A DNA stretch of 64,000 nucleotides, taken from positions 1,271,812 through 1,335,811 of the forward strand of contig NZ_LFZW01000001.1 in NCBI RefSeq assembly GCF_001183985.1. The letters run 5' to 3'. Source of the DNA: Peribacillus loiseleuriae (GTDB lineage: Bacteria > Bacillota > Bacilli > Bacillales > DSM-1321). Numbering within the stretch: the first letter of the stretch is position 1; each line of letters opens with the position of its first letter. The notes beneath the pieces were generated by a model. That model had not been told where the DNA came from. It saw only the letters and a list, made by a program, of their open reading frames with translations, and searched no databases. The position numbers and the translations under genes are program-made. Shown here piece by piece: positions 19,054 through 29,920 of this stretch.

Positions 19054-19827
19054 ATGGGAATCATTGATACAAATGTTTGGCTTCAGAACGATAGCAGCCC
19101 AAATGAAATATGTAAACACTTAGTAGATGAGTTCCCGAAAATGAGACCGAATAGTATTTATCAATTGTTACAGTATCATGGGATGTATAAAGATTCATCT
19201 CAAACAAAAAGAGACGTAGAATCTTTAGTTTCAGAGAACATATGGAGTAAAGGAAAGGCTATTTTTGAACGATTCCATGGGTTATGGAAAGGTCCAGACA
19301 TCCCAGTTTATATTTTCCCATTGCATGCAGGAGGCTTATTTCACCGTACACAAGATACAAAATCTGGTTTAGCTTTTCGGGATAAATTATTCCTTTTTGT
19401 TCGTCCTGGCATTAGTCTGAAAGAACTTACAGCAGTGTTCATTCATGAATACCATCATGTATGTAGGTTAGCTTGCGTTAAAGAAGATGAAAAGGATTTC
19501 ACGTTGCTTGATCGAATGGTCATGGAGGGTCTAGCTGAACATGCTGTCAAGACCTATCTTGGGAAGGATTACTTAGCGAAATGGACCCACTTATATTCGG
19601 ATGAGCAGCTTCAGCATTTTTGGGAGAAATATCTTAAAGAGAATATTCAGCTGAAACGTATCGAGAGAAAACACGACCAATTATTACTAGGCAAATCACC
19701 TTATCCGAAAATGCTTGGTTATGGAGTTGGATATTTCCTGGTGAAACAAAAAAACAATCTTAAGATTAAAAAGACATTTGCTATTCCATCTGAAGTTTTT
19801 TATTTGCAGGAAACGGAAAAAGGCTAA
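19054..19827 (+). CDS. yjaZ: DUF2268-type putative zinc metalloprotease (YjaZ-like)
   Basis: The 257-residue protein has a zinc-protease motif, FIHEYHHVCRL (HExxH near residue 134-138), and a downstream MVMEGLAEHAV glutamate that could be the third zinc ligand, as in the DUF2268 family of predicted Zn-dependent proteases. No signal peptide or membrane span is visible, so it should be cytoplasmic. GGGGTGA at 19042-19048 supports the ATG at 19054; GTG codons at 19045 and 19051 are alternatives. In B. subtilis a DUF2268 protein (YjaZ) follows fabF in the same place. Substrate unknown. Confidence 0.75.
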   Translation: MGIIDTNVWLQNDSSPNEICKHLVDEFPKMRPNSIYQLLQYHGMYKDSSQTKRDVESLVSENIWSKGKAIFERFHGLWKGPDIPVYIFPLHAGGLFHRTQDTKSGLAFRDKLFLFVRPGISLKELTAVFIHEYHHVCRLACVKEDEKDFTLLDRMVMEGLAEHAVKTYLGKDYLAKWTHLYSDEQLQHFWEKYLKENIQLKRIERKHDQLLLGKSPYPKMLGYGVGYFLVKQKNNLKIKKTFAIPSEVFYLQETEKG

Positions 19828-19948
19828 AAAATAGTAATGTTACTGGGTTATTGAATCGGATAAAAAGAGTTTTTTTTTGTCTTGAAACGTCATTTGTAGT
19901 GTCTGCTTAAAAATGCCTGCCTCGCATCATAAAGTTACGAAGTTTTCG

Positions 19949-19962
19949 TGAAAGCGTTATCA
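19949..19962 (+). promoter_or_regulatory. Candidate CcpA cre site upstream of yjbA
   Basis: TGAAAGCGTTATCA fits the cre consensus TGWAARCGYTWNCW at every position. It lies 168 bases before yjbA in an otherwise featureless 300-base gap (19828-20129). With no clear promoter nearby, the regulated target is uncertain. Confidence 0.4.
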
Positions 19963-20129
19963 AAAATTGGTAAATAACTGAATTTGTTAATGGGAAACTG
20001 TATTGTAGTGTAGTTCGCATCACCTTCGTTTAAAAAAAAGAAAAATAATCATATGCCAATAAAGGGAATAAATTCTCTCACAACTGCCTATACTGATGGA
20101 CAAATAGAACTAAGTAAGCGAGGGGTCAA

Positions 20130-20888
20130 ATGATGTTGTATCTTCATGATGTTTGGGTGAATTGGTTTGAAGGAGAAGAAAACGGCTACAATATTTGCCA
20201 TTTTCATGAATGGAGAAAAGATGACGGAATTGAACTGCTCGATCAAGTTCCGCTTTTGAAAATTTCGTCTATCCTTTTTCATTACATAGAAAATGATTTG
20301 TCTGAATTACCGAAAGCACTACTCAATGATATTTATCAAAAAGCTTATGCGAGAAAGAACCATGAAAGAATTCAATTAGATTACTGTTTTGTTATTACAG
20401 ACGGAAGCGGGATACTGGCTATTGATACAATTGGCTATCACATTCCGATTCGGAAAAGCCGGCTAATTCCACGCCAAGAGCAAATTGTATATGACATGAT
20501 TGATAACCATCCTGCGTTAGAATACACATTTACAGATAGTGATCCAGCAGAAAAAGAATATCATATTTTATCTCCATCACCGAACTATATGAAGGGTCTT
20601 ACTCGAAAAGAACGTCAATTAAAGCAGCTTTTATTTATGGCTATGGATCAACTATTTACAGCCAAACACACAGCCGAGATACGCTACTGGTTTACAGAGT
20701 GGTCACCAGAAAAATATGAAAGTATACAGGAGATGAATTTCGAAGAAGCTTGGCTTGGGTTATATGAAGCAATGAAAACAGGCTGGTCAGATAAACATCT
20801 TCACATGTGTGAACACTTGGTAAAAGGCCAACCGTTCTTTGAAAAGCTATGGGAAATGGAAGTCGGCGATAGTCAGTCCATGTTATAA
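20130..20888 (+). CDS. yjbA: YjbA-like DUF3603 protein
   Basis: This 252-residue soluble protein begins [20 protein letters not shown], then [21 protein letters not shown], and matches the conserved YjbA (DUF3603) family. It is aromatic-rich and acidic, with no signal peptide, no membrane segment and no catalytic motif I recognise. The ATG at 20130 follows GAGGGG. Its place before trpS is conserved with B. subtilis, where the function is unknown. A terminator follows within 45 bases. Confidence 0.75.
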   Translation: MMLYLHDVWVNWFEGEENGYNICHFHEWRKDDGIELLDQVPLLKISSILFHYIENDLSELPKALLNDIYQKAYARKNHERIQLDYCFVITDGSGILAIDTIGYHIPIRKSRLIPRQEQIVYDMIDNHPALEYTFTDSDPAEKEYHILSPSPNYMKGLTRKERQLKQLLFMAMDQLFTAKHTAEIRYWFTEWSPEKYESIQEMNFEEAWLGLYEAMKTGWSDKHLHMCEHLVKGQPFFEKLWEMEVGDSQSML

Positions 20889-20898
20889 AATAGACGCA

Positions 20899-20931
20899 GA
20901 AAAAGACGTGCTTAGTGAGGCGTCTTTTTCA
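20899..20931 (+). terminator. yjbA terminator
   Basis: AAAAAGACG and CGTCTTTTTC pair around the loop TGCTTAGTGAGG. Confidence 0.75.
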
Positions 20932-21021
20932 ATTATTTTAATCGTTATCTACGTAAAAGTTCATTACAATTTGACGAAGCTGATAGACGAATCAACTATT
21001 CAAAGAAGTTGTTCTAAAATC

Positions 21022-21098
21022 AAAGGATCTGCCTCGCAACAACTATCGACAGTAGAAATGAATCGTAAATTGTCGATAGAGTATGAGACCAGACCCTT
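21022..21098. repeat. P1 palindromic repeat, copy 3
   Basis: The ends are AAAGGATCTGCCTCG and GAGACCAGACCCTT; the interior arms are CTATCGACA and TGTCGATAG. It lies between convergent yjbA and trpS. Its caps are more diverged than those of the other copies. Confidence 0.6.
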
Positions 21099-21114
21099 CT
21101 AGGATATTATCGTA

Positions 21115-22104
<990 letters not shown>

Positions 22105-22223
22105 CTATTGTCACTCCCTGTATAAACTTAAAAAATAATAGTTTGATTACTACTTTCATTGTAGAGATATTTACTGTTGAAATCTACATATTTCCCTTAC
22201 AGCATCGCCATTATTGCAAAAAA

Positions 22224-22571
22224 TCATAAGTAATAAACATATAATCCAATAATTAAAATGAGTAAAAGAATGAATCCAGCTGAGAAAGGGACACTAAGGT
22301 TCAACGTTATTAAATCAGAAAGCCGACGCATTTCTCTTTCTTCTTCCCTTTCTGTACTTTTACTTGGAAGTACTTTACGAAAGCTGTAATGAATTACATC
22401 AAAAAAACCTTTTTGTAGTACCAACGTAAATAAGGAGAAGGTTAATAGGCATCCAGTTATATAAAAGATCATATCAAGGAACGAACGCAACGTGATCTCA
22501 TGATAAAAGACGAGTGATAAAAGTAAAGAAAGCAAAAACATTACCATTGTCCAAATCATTGTTTTTTTCAT
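22224..22571 (-). CDS. DUF3899-type small membrane protein
   Basis: The 115-residue product has three hydrophobic segments, about residues 5-24, 33-55 and 91-114, with a charged middle (KSTEREEEREMRRLSD). It resembles DUF3899 proteins, which occur near trpS and opp in Bacillaceae. The ATG at 22571 is chosen because GAGGG lies at proper spacing; a GTG six bases upstream is too close to it. Function unknown. It is divergent from oppA. Confidence 0.6.
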   Translation of the reverse strand: MKKTMIWTMVMFLLSLLLSLVFYHEITLRSFLDMIFYITGCLLTFSLFTLVLQKGFFDVIHYSFRKVLPSKSTEREEEREMRRLSDLITLNLSVPFSAGFILLLILIIGLYVYYL

Positions 22572-22902
22572 TTTCACTACCCTCTCTAAATGTTACTAAA
22601 AAAAGTATACCAAAACATAAAGAGGTACATGCAATAAGTTATTATTATCTTAATATAATGAAAAGTTCGATAAAAGGAGTGACTTCAAAAGATGAAATAA
22701 ACATTTAGGGAATATTTACCTAATGAAAAGGCTTAATTTTGTGAAAATTACAATTAAACTTACGACTCACTGTAAAAATACTCGATTATTAAAAAAATGA
22801 TTATATGTCATTAAATTATTTTCGAATATTTATGTACAAATTCTAAATAATTTGTATAATAGTAAATGTTACACTAAAAAATAAGGGAAGGGTGTCACGA
22901 AT
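22572..22902 (+). promoter_or_regulatory. oppA upstream region with -10 element
   Basis: The 331-base gap holds no gene. A TATAAT at 22855-22860 in the context TTTGTATAATAG is a good -10, about 45 bases before the oppA start; the -35 is poor. The A/T-rich rest shows no riboswitch or operator that I can name. Confidence 0.45.
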
Positions 22903-24579
22903 TTGAAAAAATCTAAATATTCACTGCTTTTGACCTTGGTATTAGTACTTAGCGTTTTCTTGGCAGCATGTAGTGGTGGAAACAATACAGATAAAAAATC
23001 TGATGGTGCAAAAACATCTAATGCAGCACAAGAAATTAAAATACTAAGTAAATCTGAGATCCCAACATTGGATTCTGTTAAGACGACAGACGAAATTGGC
23101 TTTAACGTATTAAATAGTATTAACGAAGGTCTTTACACACAAGATAAAGATGGTAGTTCTGTTCCTGCTTTAGTAGATGGAGAGCCAGAAGTGAGTGAAG
23201 ACGGGAAAACTGTAACATTTAAGCTTATCGATGCAAAATGGTCTAATGGAGATCCTGTGACTGCACAAGATTTCGTATTCGCTTGGCAGCGTGCAATTGA
23301 TCCTGCTACAGCTTCAGAATATGGTCCATATATGATGAATGGAAAAATTGCAGGCGCTCAAGAAATTACTGATGCTGCAGTTGCCAAAAAAGATTTTGAT
23401 TTAAATACTTTAGGTATTAAAGCAATAGATGAAAAAACGCTAGAAGTTAAATTTGAGAAAGTTCTTCCTTACTGGAAAGACTTAATGGCATTCCCAACAT
23501 TCTATCCACAAAACGAAAAGTTTGTGAAAGAAAAAGGCAATGCATATGCTAGTAATGCAGAAAACCTAATATCAAACGGGGCTTTCAAATTAGCAGCTTG
23601 GAAAGGTCCTACTGCTATGGAATGGACTCTTGAAAAGAACGACACTTACCGAGATGCAGATGCAATTACACTTAAGAAGATTACATTTAATGTTGTTAAA
23701 GATAATAATGCACAAGTGAATGCATTTGAAGGTGGAGAAGCAGATATCACTGATATCTTATCATCCGATCTTGTTCCACAATATCAAGGTGATGAAAGAA
23801 TGGTTAGTGCTCTTCAACCATCTGTTTACTGGATTAAAATGAACTATAAAAATAAAGCACTTGCAAATGTAAACATTCGTGAAGCACTTGCAAAAGCTTT
23901 CAATAAAGAGGATCTTGCAGCAAGCATTTTGAACAACGGTTCAATTGCAGCGAACTATTTTGTACCAGACAAGTTTGTAACAACTCCAGACGGTAAAGAT
24001 TTCCGTGAGAAAAACGGCGATTTGATTGTGTTTAATGCTGATGAAGCAAAAGCAGCATGGGAAAAAGGTTTGGCTGAACTAGGACTAGACAAGCTTGAGC
24101 TTAGCTACCTAGGTGGAGACACAGATTCAGCTAAGAAGCAAGATGAGTACATTGTAAACCAATTGGAAACGAACCTACCTGGATTAAAAGTTAATCTTGA
24201 GAGTGTTCCATTTGCAATTCGTCTTGATCGTGCAAAAGCTGGAAACTATGATTTACTTCACTCTGGTTGGGGTCCTGACTATCCAGATGCAATGACATTC
24301 GCTGATCTTTGGTTAACAGACAGCCCGAATAATGAAATGTCATATTCAAGCGCTAAATATGACGGGTTAATTAAAAAAGCTGAAGAAGCGGCTGCGAATC
24401 CAGAAGAGTATGTTGCAACACTTCAAGAAGCTGAACGCGTATTCTTAGCTGAAGACTATGGTGTGGCACCAACTTACCAAAGAGCAGATAACATCCTAAT
24501 TAGTCCTAAAGTTAAAGGATTAGTTGCTTTACCATTTGGTCCAAACTATTCTTATAAATGGATCACAGTTGAAGAATAG
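22903..24579 (+). CDS. oppA: Oligopeptide-binding lipoprotein OppA
   Basis: OppA captures extracellular oligopeptides for the Opp ABC transporter. The 558-residue precursor has a lipoprotein signal peptide with lipobox LAAC (Cys23) after a charged N-terminus and hydrophobic core, then a family-5 solute-binding domain. The start is TTG at 22903, since MKKSKYS gives a normal signal peptide and AAGGGTG lies upstream. In Bacillus, Opp imports signalling peptides affecting competence and sporulation, which fits the neighbouring genes, but this is inference here. A hairpin between oppA and oppB probably lifts oppA expression above the others. Confidence 0.93.
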   Translation: MKKSKYSLLLTLVLVLSVFLAACSGGNNTDKKSDGAKTSNAAQEIKILSKSEIPTLDSVKTTDEIGFNVLNSINEGLYTQDKDGSSVPALVDGEPEVSEDGKTVTFKLIDAKWSNGDPVTAQDFVFAWQRAIDPATASEYGPYMMNGKIAGAQEITDAAVAKKDFDLNTLGIKAIDEKTLEVKFEKVLPYWKDLMAFPTFYPQNEKFVKEKGNAYASNAENLISNGAFKLAAWKGPTAMEWTLEKNDTYRDADAITLKKITFNVVKDNNAQVNAFEGGEADITDILSSDLVPQYQGDERMVSALQPSVYWIKMNYKNKALANVNIREALAKAFNKEDLAASILNNGSIAANYFVPDKFVTTPDGKDFREKNGDLIVFNADEAKAAWEKGLAELGLDKLELSYLGGDTDSAKKQDEYIVNQLETNLPGLKVNLESVPFAIRLDRAKAGNYDLLHSGWGPDYPDAMTFADLWLTDSPNNEMSYSSAKYDGLIKKAEEAAANPEEYVATLQEAERVFLAEDYGVAPTYQRADNILISPKVKGLVALPFGPNYSYKWITVEE

Positions 24580-24613
24580 GATGCCAAAACATATAAAAAT
24601 GATTTGAAAGCAG

Positions 24614-24648
24614 AAAAGGGAGTATATGTACTTGGTATACTCTCTTTT
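24614..24648 (+). terminator. Intercistronic hairpin between oppA and oppB
   Basis: AAAAGGGAGTATA pairs with TATACTCTCTTTT (one G-T) around a nine-base loop. It lacks a strong following T-run, so partial termination or protection of the oppA 3' end is likely. Confidence 0.6.
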
Positions 24649-24706
24649 CCCTATTATAAAAATTGTCGAATTATAGAGAAAATTCGAATATGTAGGAGGT
24701 GTGCAA

Positions 24707-25636
24707 ATGGCTCGATATATTATAAAAAGGTTTATTTATATGTTAATTACCTTATTTGTTATTGCCAGCCTAACCTTCTTCTTGATGAAATTGATTCCAG
24801 GTACGCCTTTTTCCACGGCGGGAAAATTATCACCTGAACAATTACAAATCATGAAGGAAAATTACGGATTAGATCAACCTGTAGCGGTACAATACGCACA
24901 ATATATTGTTGGTTTACTTAAAGGTGATTTAGGAATTTCGTTTCAGTTTAATAATGTTCCAGTCACACAATTATTACTTGAGCGGATTCAACCATCACTA
25001 GTGTTAGGATTTCAAGCCATCTTTTTCGGTACGATTATCGGAATTGTGCTAGGAGTTATTAGCGCATTAAAACAAAATACTTGGATTGATTATAGTTCAA
25101 CATTCATAGCTGTTCTTGGTAAATCGATCCCTAACTTCGTGTTTGCGGGTGTCATGCAATATTATATTGGCGTTAAGCTAGGCTGGTTACCAGTATTGTT
25201 CTGGAAGGGTTGGGACTACACCATTATGCCTACGATTGCACTAGCTATGTTCCCTATCGCCATTACGGCTCGATTTATGAGAACAGAAATGATTGATGTA
25301 TTAGGTTCAGATTATATTACCCTTGCAAAAGCCAAGGGTGCAAGTAGCTTCGAGGTTGCCTTTAAACATGGATTACGAAATGCGTTAATCCCAGTAATAA
25401 CAGTATTAGGACCTCTAACGGTTTCCTTAATGACGGGTTCTCTCGTTATTGAGCAGATATTTGCCATCCCGGGAATCGGGGAACAATTCGTTAAAGCGAT
25501 AACAGTAAATGATTATTCCGTTATTATGGGAACGACTCTGTTATTCTCATTTATGTTTGTTGTCATTATCCTTATAGTGGATATTCTTTATGGGGTTATT
25601 GATCCGCGGATTAGGTTGTCAGGAGGTAAAAAGTAA
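24707..25636 (+). CDS. oppB: Oligopeptide transport permease OppB
   Basis: OppB is one of two membrane subunits of the Opp importer. The 309-residue protein has an N-terminal membrane span (MARYIIKRFIYMLITLFVIASL), a large extracytoplasmic loop and about five further spans. The EAA cytoplasmic motif lies in the DYITLAKAKGASSFEVAFKHGLRNAL segment near residue 205-230, which docks on the ATPases. AGGAGGT at 24694-24700 places the start at ATG 24707; a GTG at 24701 abuts the site. Its stop overlaps oppC (TAATG). Confidence 0.93.
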   Translation: MARYIIKRFIYMLITLFVIASLTFFLMKLIPGTPFSTAGKLSPEQLQIMKENYGLDQPVAVQYAQYIVGLLKGDLGISFQFNNVPVTQLLLERIQPSLVLGFQAIFFGTIIGIVLGVISALKQNTWIDYSSTFIAVLGKSIPNFVFAGVMQYYIGVKLGWLPVLFWKGWDYTIMPTIALAMFPIAITARFMRTEMIDVLGSDYITLAKAKGASSFEVAFKHGLRNALIPVITVLGPLTVSLMTGSLVIEQIFAIPGIGEQFVKAITVNDYSVIMGTTLLFSFMFVVIILIVDILYGVIDPRIRLSGGKK

Positions 25637-26664
25637 TGGCGAAAGAAGATATGAAAATAAGTAAAGACAAGTTTGCTCCTGCCATTCTGGATGCTTCCTT
25701 AGGTGAGGCAATTGGCAAGCCTAGCTTAAATTTCTGGCAAGATTCATGGCTAAGAATAAGAAAAAATAAAGCAGCTCTGGTTAGTATAATTGTGATGCTT
25801 TTGGTCATTATCCTAGCCTTTGTAGGTCCACTAATTAGCGGACATGGAACAAATGAACAAGATTTAAAACGGACAAATTTGCCTGCTAAAATCCCGGTAT
25901 TGGAAAGTGTAAGCTGGTTACCCTTTGACGGAACAATGGTCCGTAATGATGGTACAGTTGTCGATGTATATGAACAGAAGAATATTGATGAATACTTCTG
26001 GTTTGGGACAGATTCTTTAGGCCGTGATTTATTCACACGTGTGGCAAAAGGAATTCAAATTTCCCTCTATATCGCTTTCTTGGCAGCATTATTAGACATG
26101 TTAATCGGCGTCACCTATGGAGCAATAGCAGGATACTTTGGTGGCAGACTGGATAGTATGATGCAGCGTGTAATTGAAGTGATTTCTGGAATACCAAACC
26201 TTGTTGTCGTGATATTAATGATCCTCGTTTTCAAACCAGGGATTATGTCGATTACGATTGCACTTGCTATTACAGGATGGACAACGATGGCGCGAGTTGT
26301 GCGAGCTCAAGTGCTAAAATTGAAAGAACAAGAATATGTACTTGCTTCAAGAACGTTAGGAAACTCTCATAGCAAAATCATTTTCAAACATTTACTGCCA
26401 AATTTAGCGGGTGTTATCATTATTAACACCATGTTTACCATTCCGAATGCAATATTCTTTGAAGCATTCTTAAGTTTCATTGGTTTGGGACTTTCATCGC
26501 CACTAGCTTCATTAGGTACGTTAATTGATGATGGATTTAAAACATTGAGATTGTATCCACACTTAATGATTTTCCCAGCAGTCTTTATCAGCATCATTAT
26601 GGTTTGCTTTAACATGATTGCAGATGGTATCCGTGATGCATTGGATCCAAAAATGCGCGATTAA
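25636..26664 (+). CDS. oppC: Oligopeptide transport permease OppC
   Basis: OppC is the second Opp membrane subunit. In 342 residues it has a long cytoplasmic N-terminal part, a first span (AALVSIIVMLLVIILAFVGPLI), an extracytoplasmic insert and a five-span permease core, with the EAA-like loop EYVLASRTLGNSHSKIIFKHLLPNL near residue 235. An FGTDSLGRDLF motif typical of OppC/DppC permeases is present. It starts within the oppB stop and is followed by oppD after 16 bases. Length is usual for Bacillus OppC proteins. Confidence 0.93.
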   Translation: MAKEDMKISKDKFAPAILDASLGEAIGKPSLNFWQDSWLRIRKNKAALVSIIVMLLVIILAFVGPLISGHGTNEQDLKRTNLPAKIPVLESVSWLPFDGTMVRNDGTVVDVYEQKNIDEYFWFGTDSLGRDLFTRVAKGIQISLYIAFLAALLDMLIGVTYGAIAGYFGGRLDSMMQRVIEVISGIPNLVVVILMILVFKPGIMSITIALAITGWTTMARVVRAQVLKLKEQEYVLASRTLGNSHSKIIFKHLLPNLAGVIIINTMFTIPNAIFFEAFLSFIGLGLSSPLASLGTLIDDGFKTLRLYPHLMIFPAVFISIIMVCFNMIADGIRDALDPKMRD

Positions 26665-26680
26665 TAGGTAGGTGAAAAAG

Positions 26681-27724
26681 TTGGAAAACATATTAGAAGT
26701 TAAAGATTTGAATATATCGTTTCATACGTTCTCGGGAGAAGTTCAAGCGATTCGAGGTGTGAACTTTGAATTGAAAAAAGGTGAAACACTTGCAATAGTA
26801 GGAGAATCAGGATCAGGTAAATCAGTAACGACTAAAGCAATTATGCGCCTTTTACCGCCGCAAAATTCGGAAATAAAGAGTGGCGAAATTCTTTTCGATG
26901 GGAAAGATTTAGCTCATTTAAGTGAAAAAAAGATGCAAAAAGTACGTGGAAAAGACATTTCACTGATCTTCCAAGATCCAATGACATCTTTAAACCCGAC
27001 AATTAAAGTCGGTAAGCAAATCATGGAACCGATTATTAAGCATCAGAATGCAAGTAAGAGTGAGGCAAAAAAACGGACGCTTGAATTGCTTAGCATGGTA
27101 GGGATTCCGAATCCTGAGCAGCGTTTTGAACAATATCCACATCAATTTTCAGGTGGGATGAGACAGCGTGTCGTTATCGCAATAGCTCTTGCATGTAATC
27201 CAAAGGTCTTGATTGCAGATGAGCCAACAACAGCGCTTGATGTAACGATCCAGGCTCAAATTCTTGAATTAATGAAAGAATTGCAGAAGAAAATTGATAC
27301 GTCGATTATTTTCATTACGCATGACCTTGGTGTTGTTGCCAATGTAGCGGATCGAGTAGCAGTTATGTATGCCGGGAAAATTGTTGAAATAGGAACAGTG
27401 GATGAAATCTTCTATAATCCTCAACATCCATATACATGGGGATTAATCAGTTCAATGCCGAGTTTGGATTCGACTGAGGAAGAGTTATACGCGATTCCAG
27501 GAACTCCTCCAAATCTCTTGCACCCGCCTGTAGGCGACGCATTTGCGCCACGTAATGAATATGCGATGCAGATTGATTTAGAAGAACAACCGCCAATGTT
27601 TAAGGTTTCTGACACACATTATGCGGCAACTTGGTTATTGCACCCTGATGCACCGAAAGTAGAACCACCAGCAGCTGTAGCCAAACGGATGAAACAATTC
27701 CAAGCTGGACAGGAGGGGCAATGA
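26681..27724 (+). CDS. oppD: Oligopeptide transport ATPase OppD
   Basis: OppD is one of the two ABC ATPases. The protein (about 347 residues) has Walker A GESGSGKS near residue 44, signature FSGGMRQR near 155, Walker [13 protein letters not shown] near 173, and the C-terminal oligopeptide-transporter domain with the [12 protein letters not shown] segment. The TTG at 26681 is preferred as start because AGGTAGGTGA precedes it; the GTG at 26672 lies within that site. The stop overlaps oppF. Iron-sulfur-type cysteines seen in some homologues are not obvious. Confidence 0.92.
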   Translation: MENILEVKDLNISFHTFSGEVQAIRGVNFELKKGETLAIVGESGSGKSVTTKAIMRLLPPQNSEIKSGEILFDGKDLAHLSEKKMQKVRGKDISLIFQDPMTSLNPTIKVGKQIMEPIIKHQNASKSEAKKRTLELLSMVGIPNPEQRFEQYPHQFSGGMRQRVVIAIALACNPKVLIADEPTTALDVTIQAQILELMKELQKKIDTSIIFITHDLGVVANVADRVAVMYAGKIVEIGTVDEIFYNPQHPYTWGLISSMPSLDSTEEELYAIPGTPPNLLHPPVGDAFAPRNEYAMQIDLEEQPPMFKVSDTHYAATWLLHPDAPKVEPPAAVAKRMKQFQAGQEGQ

Positions 27725-28665
27725 TGGCAGAACGTGAGAAGTTACTCGAAATAAAAAATCTAAAGCAATACTTCAATGTTGGAAAACCGAATATGGTTAA
27801 AGCAATAGATGGTATTTCTTTCGATATTTACAAAGGTGAAACACTTGGATTAGTTGGTGAATCAGGTTGCGGTAAATCAACGACTGGTCGAACCATTATT
27901 CGCCTTTATAATGCAACGGATGGCGAAGTTATTTTTGATGGCGAAAATGTTCACGGAACGAAAAATCGGAAGCAATTAAAGGACTTTAACCGAAAAATGC
28001 AGATGATTTTCCAAGATCCCTATGCATCTTTAAATCCGCGATTGAAGGTTATGGATATTATTGCAGAGGGAATTGACATACATGGCTTAGCGAAAACTCC
28101 TAAAGAGAGAGCTGAACGTGTTTACAGCTTGCTTGAAACGGTCGGTTTAAATCGTGAACATGCCAATCGATACCCGCATGAATTCTCCGGTGGCCAACGC
28201 CAACGTATCGGAATTGCCCGTGCACTAGCTGTTAAGCCTGAATTCATCATTGCTGATGAACCAATTTCAGCATTGGATGTATCTATTCAGGCACAAGTTG
28301 TTAATCTATTGAAAAAACTACAAATTGAACATGGTCTAACGTATCTCTTCATCGCACACGATCTCTCCATGGTTAAGTACATCAGTGATCGAATCGGAGT
28401 TATGTATTTCGGGAAATTGGTGGAGCTTGCACCAAGTGATGACTTGTATAGCAACCCAATTCACCCTTATACTCAATCTCTGCTTTCGGCAATCCCTCTT
28501 CCGGATCCTGAGAGCGAACGTATAAGAAAACGTATTATTTACAATCCAAACATTCACAACTATAGTGAAAACGATGATGTGAAGATGCGTGAAGTAAGAC
28601 CAGGACACTTTGTGAATTGCTCTGAAAAGGAAGTTAAACAATATCAACAACTGTATAAGCAATAA
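27724..28665 (+). CDS. oppF: Oligopeptide transport ATPase OppF
   Basis: OppF is the partner ATPase in the Opp importer. The 313-residue protein has Walker A GESGCGKST near residue 48, signature FSGGQRQR near 152, Walker B FIIADEPISALD near 170, and a C-terminal VRPGHFVNCSE segment typical of the oligopeptide/dipeptide ATPase tail. AGGAGGGG upstream favours the ATG at 27724 over the adjacent one at 27721. It ends the oppABCDF operon and is followed by a strong terminator. Confidence 0.93.
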   Translation: MAEREKLLEIKNLKQYFNVGKPNMVKAIDGISFDIYKGETLGLVGESGCGKSTTGRTIIRLYNATDGEVIFDGENVHGTKNRKQLKDFNRKMQMIFQDPYASLNPRLKVMDIIAEGIDIHGLAKTPKERAERVYSLLETVGLNREHANRYPHEFSGGQRQRIGIARALAVKPEFIIADEPISALDVSIQAQVVNLLKKLQIEHGLTYLFIAHDLSMVKYISDRIGVMYFGKLVELAPSDDLYSNPIHPYTQSLLSAIPLPDPESERIRKRIIYNPNIHNYSENDDVKMREVRPGHFVNCSEKEVKQYQQLYKQ

Positions 28666-28666
28666 C

Positions 28667-28699
28667 AAAAAAACGATCTCTATTAGAGATCGTTTTTTT
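28667..28699 (+). terminator. opp operon terminator
   Basis: AAAAAACGATCTCT and AGAGATCGTTTTTTT form a perfect stem around ATT, with A- and T-runs. Confidence 0.9.
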
Positions 28700-28704
28700 G
28701 TTAT

Positions 28705-29085
28705 CAAATCTATGAAAACAGGAACAAAAATTGGGTATAGAAAAAAATGAAAGATACTAACTAAAATGTTTATAACTCGGTAAACTGGGTACTTTAAATA
28801 GTGTTCGGATAAAGTAATTGAGAATCATTTATGTTAATTTTCAATTAGTATACCCATTCGTAAACTAAAATAATAAAGTGGGATGGCTTGATTGTAAAAT
28901 AAAACTTGGCCTTTGAAAGCGTATCAAACTTTGTGAAAAGAGTATGCATTTTGCTGATTTTAGTGTATAATATCAATATGAATTACTATTTTATAGTTAT
29001 TTCAATCTAGACTTGAAACTGTAGTGAATGATAAGTTTCCCATCATAGATCGCCGATTCTATACTTAGGGAGTGTGAGTGTTAAC
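28705..29085 (+). promoter_or_regulatory. spx upstream region
   Basis: The 380-base gap holds no gene. A TATAAT at 28966-28971 in TTTAGTGTATAATAT is the best -10, giving a leader of about 110 bases. In B. subtilis, spx has several promoters and operators; I cannot place PerR or YodB sites here with confidence. Confidence 0.4.
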
Positions 29086-29481
29086 ATGGTAACTTTATAT
29101 ACATCACCTAGTTGTACTTCTTGCCGTAAAGCAAAAGCGTGGCTTGAGGAACATGATATTGCTTATTCTGAAAGAAATATTTTTTCTGAACCGCTTACAA
29201 TTGAAGAGATAAAAGAGATTCTTCGTATGACAGAAGATGGAACAGATGAAATTATTTCGACAAGATCGAAAACTTTCCAGAAACTAAATGTAAATGTGGA
29301 ATCTCTTCCACTTCAAGAATTGTATAGAATAATCAAAGATAATCCAGGTTTATTAAGAAGACCAATTATCCTTGATGAAAAAAGATTACAGGTTGGATAT
29401 AACGAAGATGAGATTCGCAGATTCTTACCACGTAAAGTCCGTTCGTTCCAACTGCGTGAAGCTCAGCGAATGGTCAACTAA
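29086..29481 (+). CDS. spx: Spx, thiol-stress transcription regulator
   Basis: Spx binds the RNA polymerase alpha C-terminal domain and switches transcription during disulfide stress. The 131-residue ArsC-fold protein has the redox switch CTSC at residues 10-13 ([19 protein letters not shown]), the [16 protein letters not shown] segment, and a flexible C-terminus (AQRMVN) of the kind recognised by ClpXP. The ATG at 29086 gives the exact family length of 131; a GTG 12 bases upstream is rejected. It lies next to mecA, with the adaptor gene spxH 6 kb away, matching the B. subtilis arrangement. Spx levels there are set mainly by ClpXP-SpxH turnover. Confidence 0.95.
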   Translation: MVTLYTSPSCTSCRKAKAWLEEHDIAYSERNIFSEPLTIEEIKEILRMTEDGTDEIISTRSKTFQKLNVNVESLPLQELYRIIKDNPGLLRRPIILDEKRLQVGYNEDEIRRFLPRKVRSFQLREAQRMVN

Positions 29482-29493
29482 TTATAAGCACAG

Positions 29494-29524
29494 GCTCTGT
29501 CTGAATCATTGACAGGGTTTTTTT
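29494..29524 (+). terminator. spx terminator
   Basis: CTCTGTC pairs with GACAGGG (one G-T) around TGAATCATT and is followed by seven Ts. Confidence 0.65.
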
Positions 29525-29920
29525 AATGTATCTCTTTTTTAGATTAGAAACAAAAGTGTGCGAAACAAGATACTGACAGATGAAAGTAATGCATTACAAT
29601 ACTAATCCGTTAAGCGTTTCCTTTAACATAGGAATATCCAGTATAGATGGAGTTATTCCAAAAATATTTCCTCTTTTACAGTTGCATAACCTGTAGAGAT
29701 TTTGTAAAATATATGGAACATTAGGCAATAGTTTGTTTTTAACCGATTGAAGCTTTTTTATTTCCATTATGAAGAGTTTTATCATAAAATAAAATATGAC
29801 AACATATTTCCTTATCTACGGGTTATGCAAGAGGGTATGGTGGGTATCGATAAAAGAAAGAGCAATAACTTGCTCGGGGGTAAATCCCTTCAAAACATGC
29901 ACAGAAGGGAGAGGATTTAC
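29525..29920. other. Gap between spx and mecA
   Basis: I see no supported gene in this gap of nearly 400 bases. Open frames on either strand lack ribosome binding sites, and the sequence is A/T-rich. A promoter for mecA must lie here, but I cannot pick a convincing pair of boxes. The mecA ribosome binding site (GGGAGAGG) is at 29907-29914. Confidence 0.5.

Noticed and set aside
28909..28924. Possible cre site upstream of spx (TTTGAAAGCGTATCAAAC)
   Set aside because: One base is missing relative to the 14-base consensus, so the two halves are out of register.
29594..29785. Minus-strand open frame of 63 codons upstream of mecA
   Set aside because: No ribosome binding site and no recognisable sequence; it is probably chance in A/T-rich DNA.
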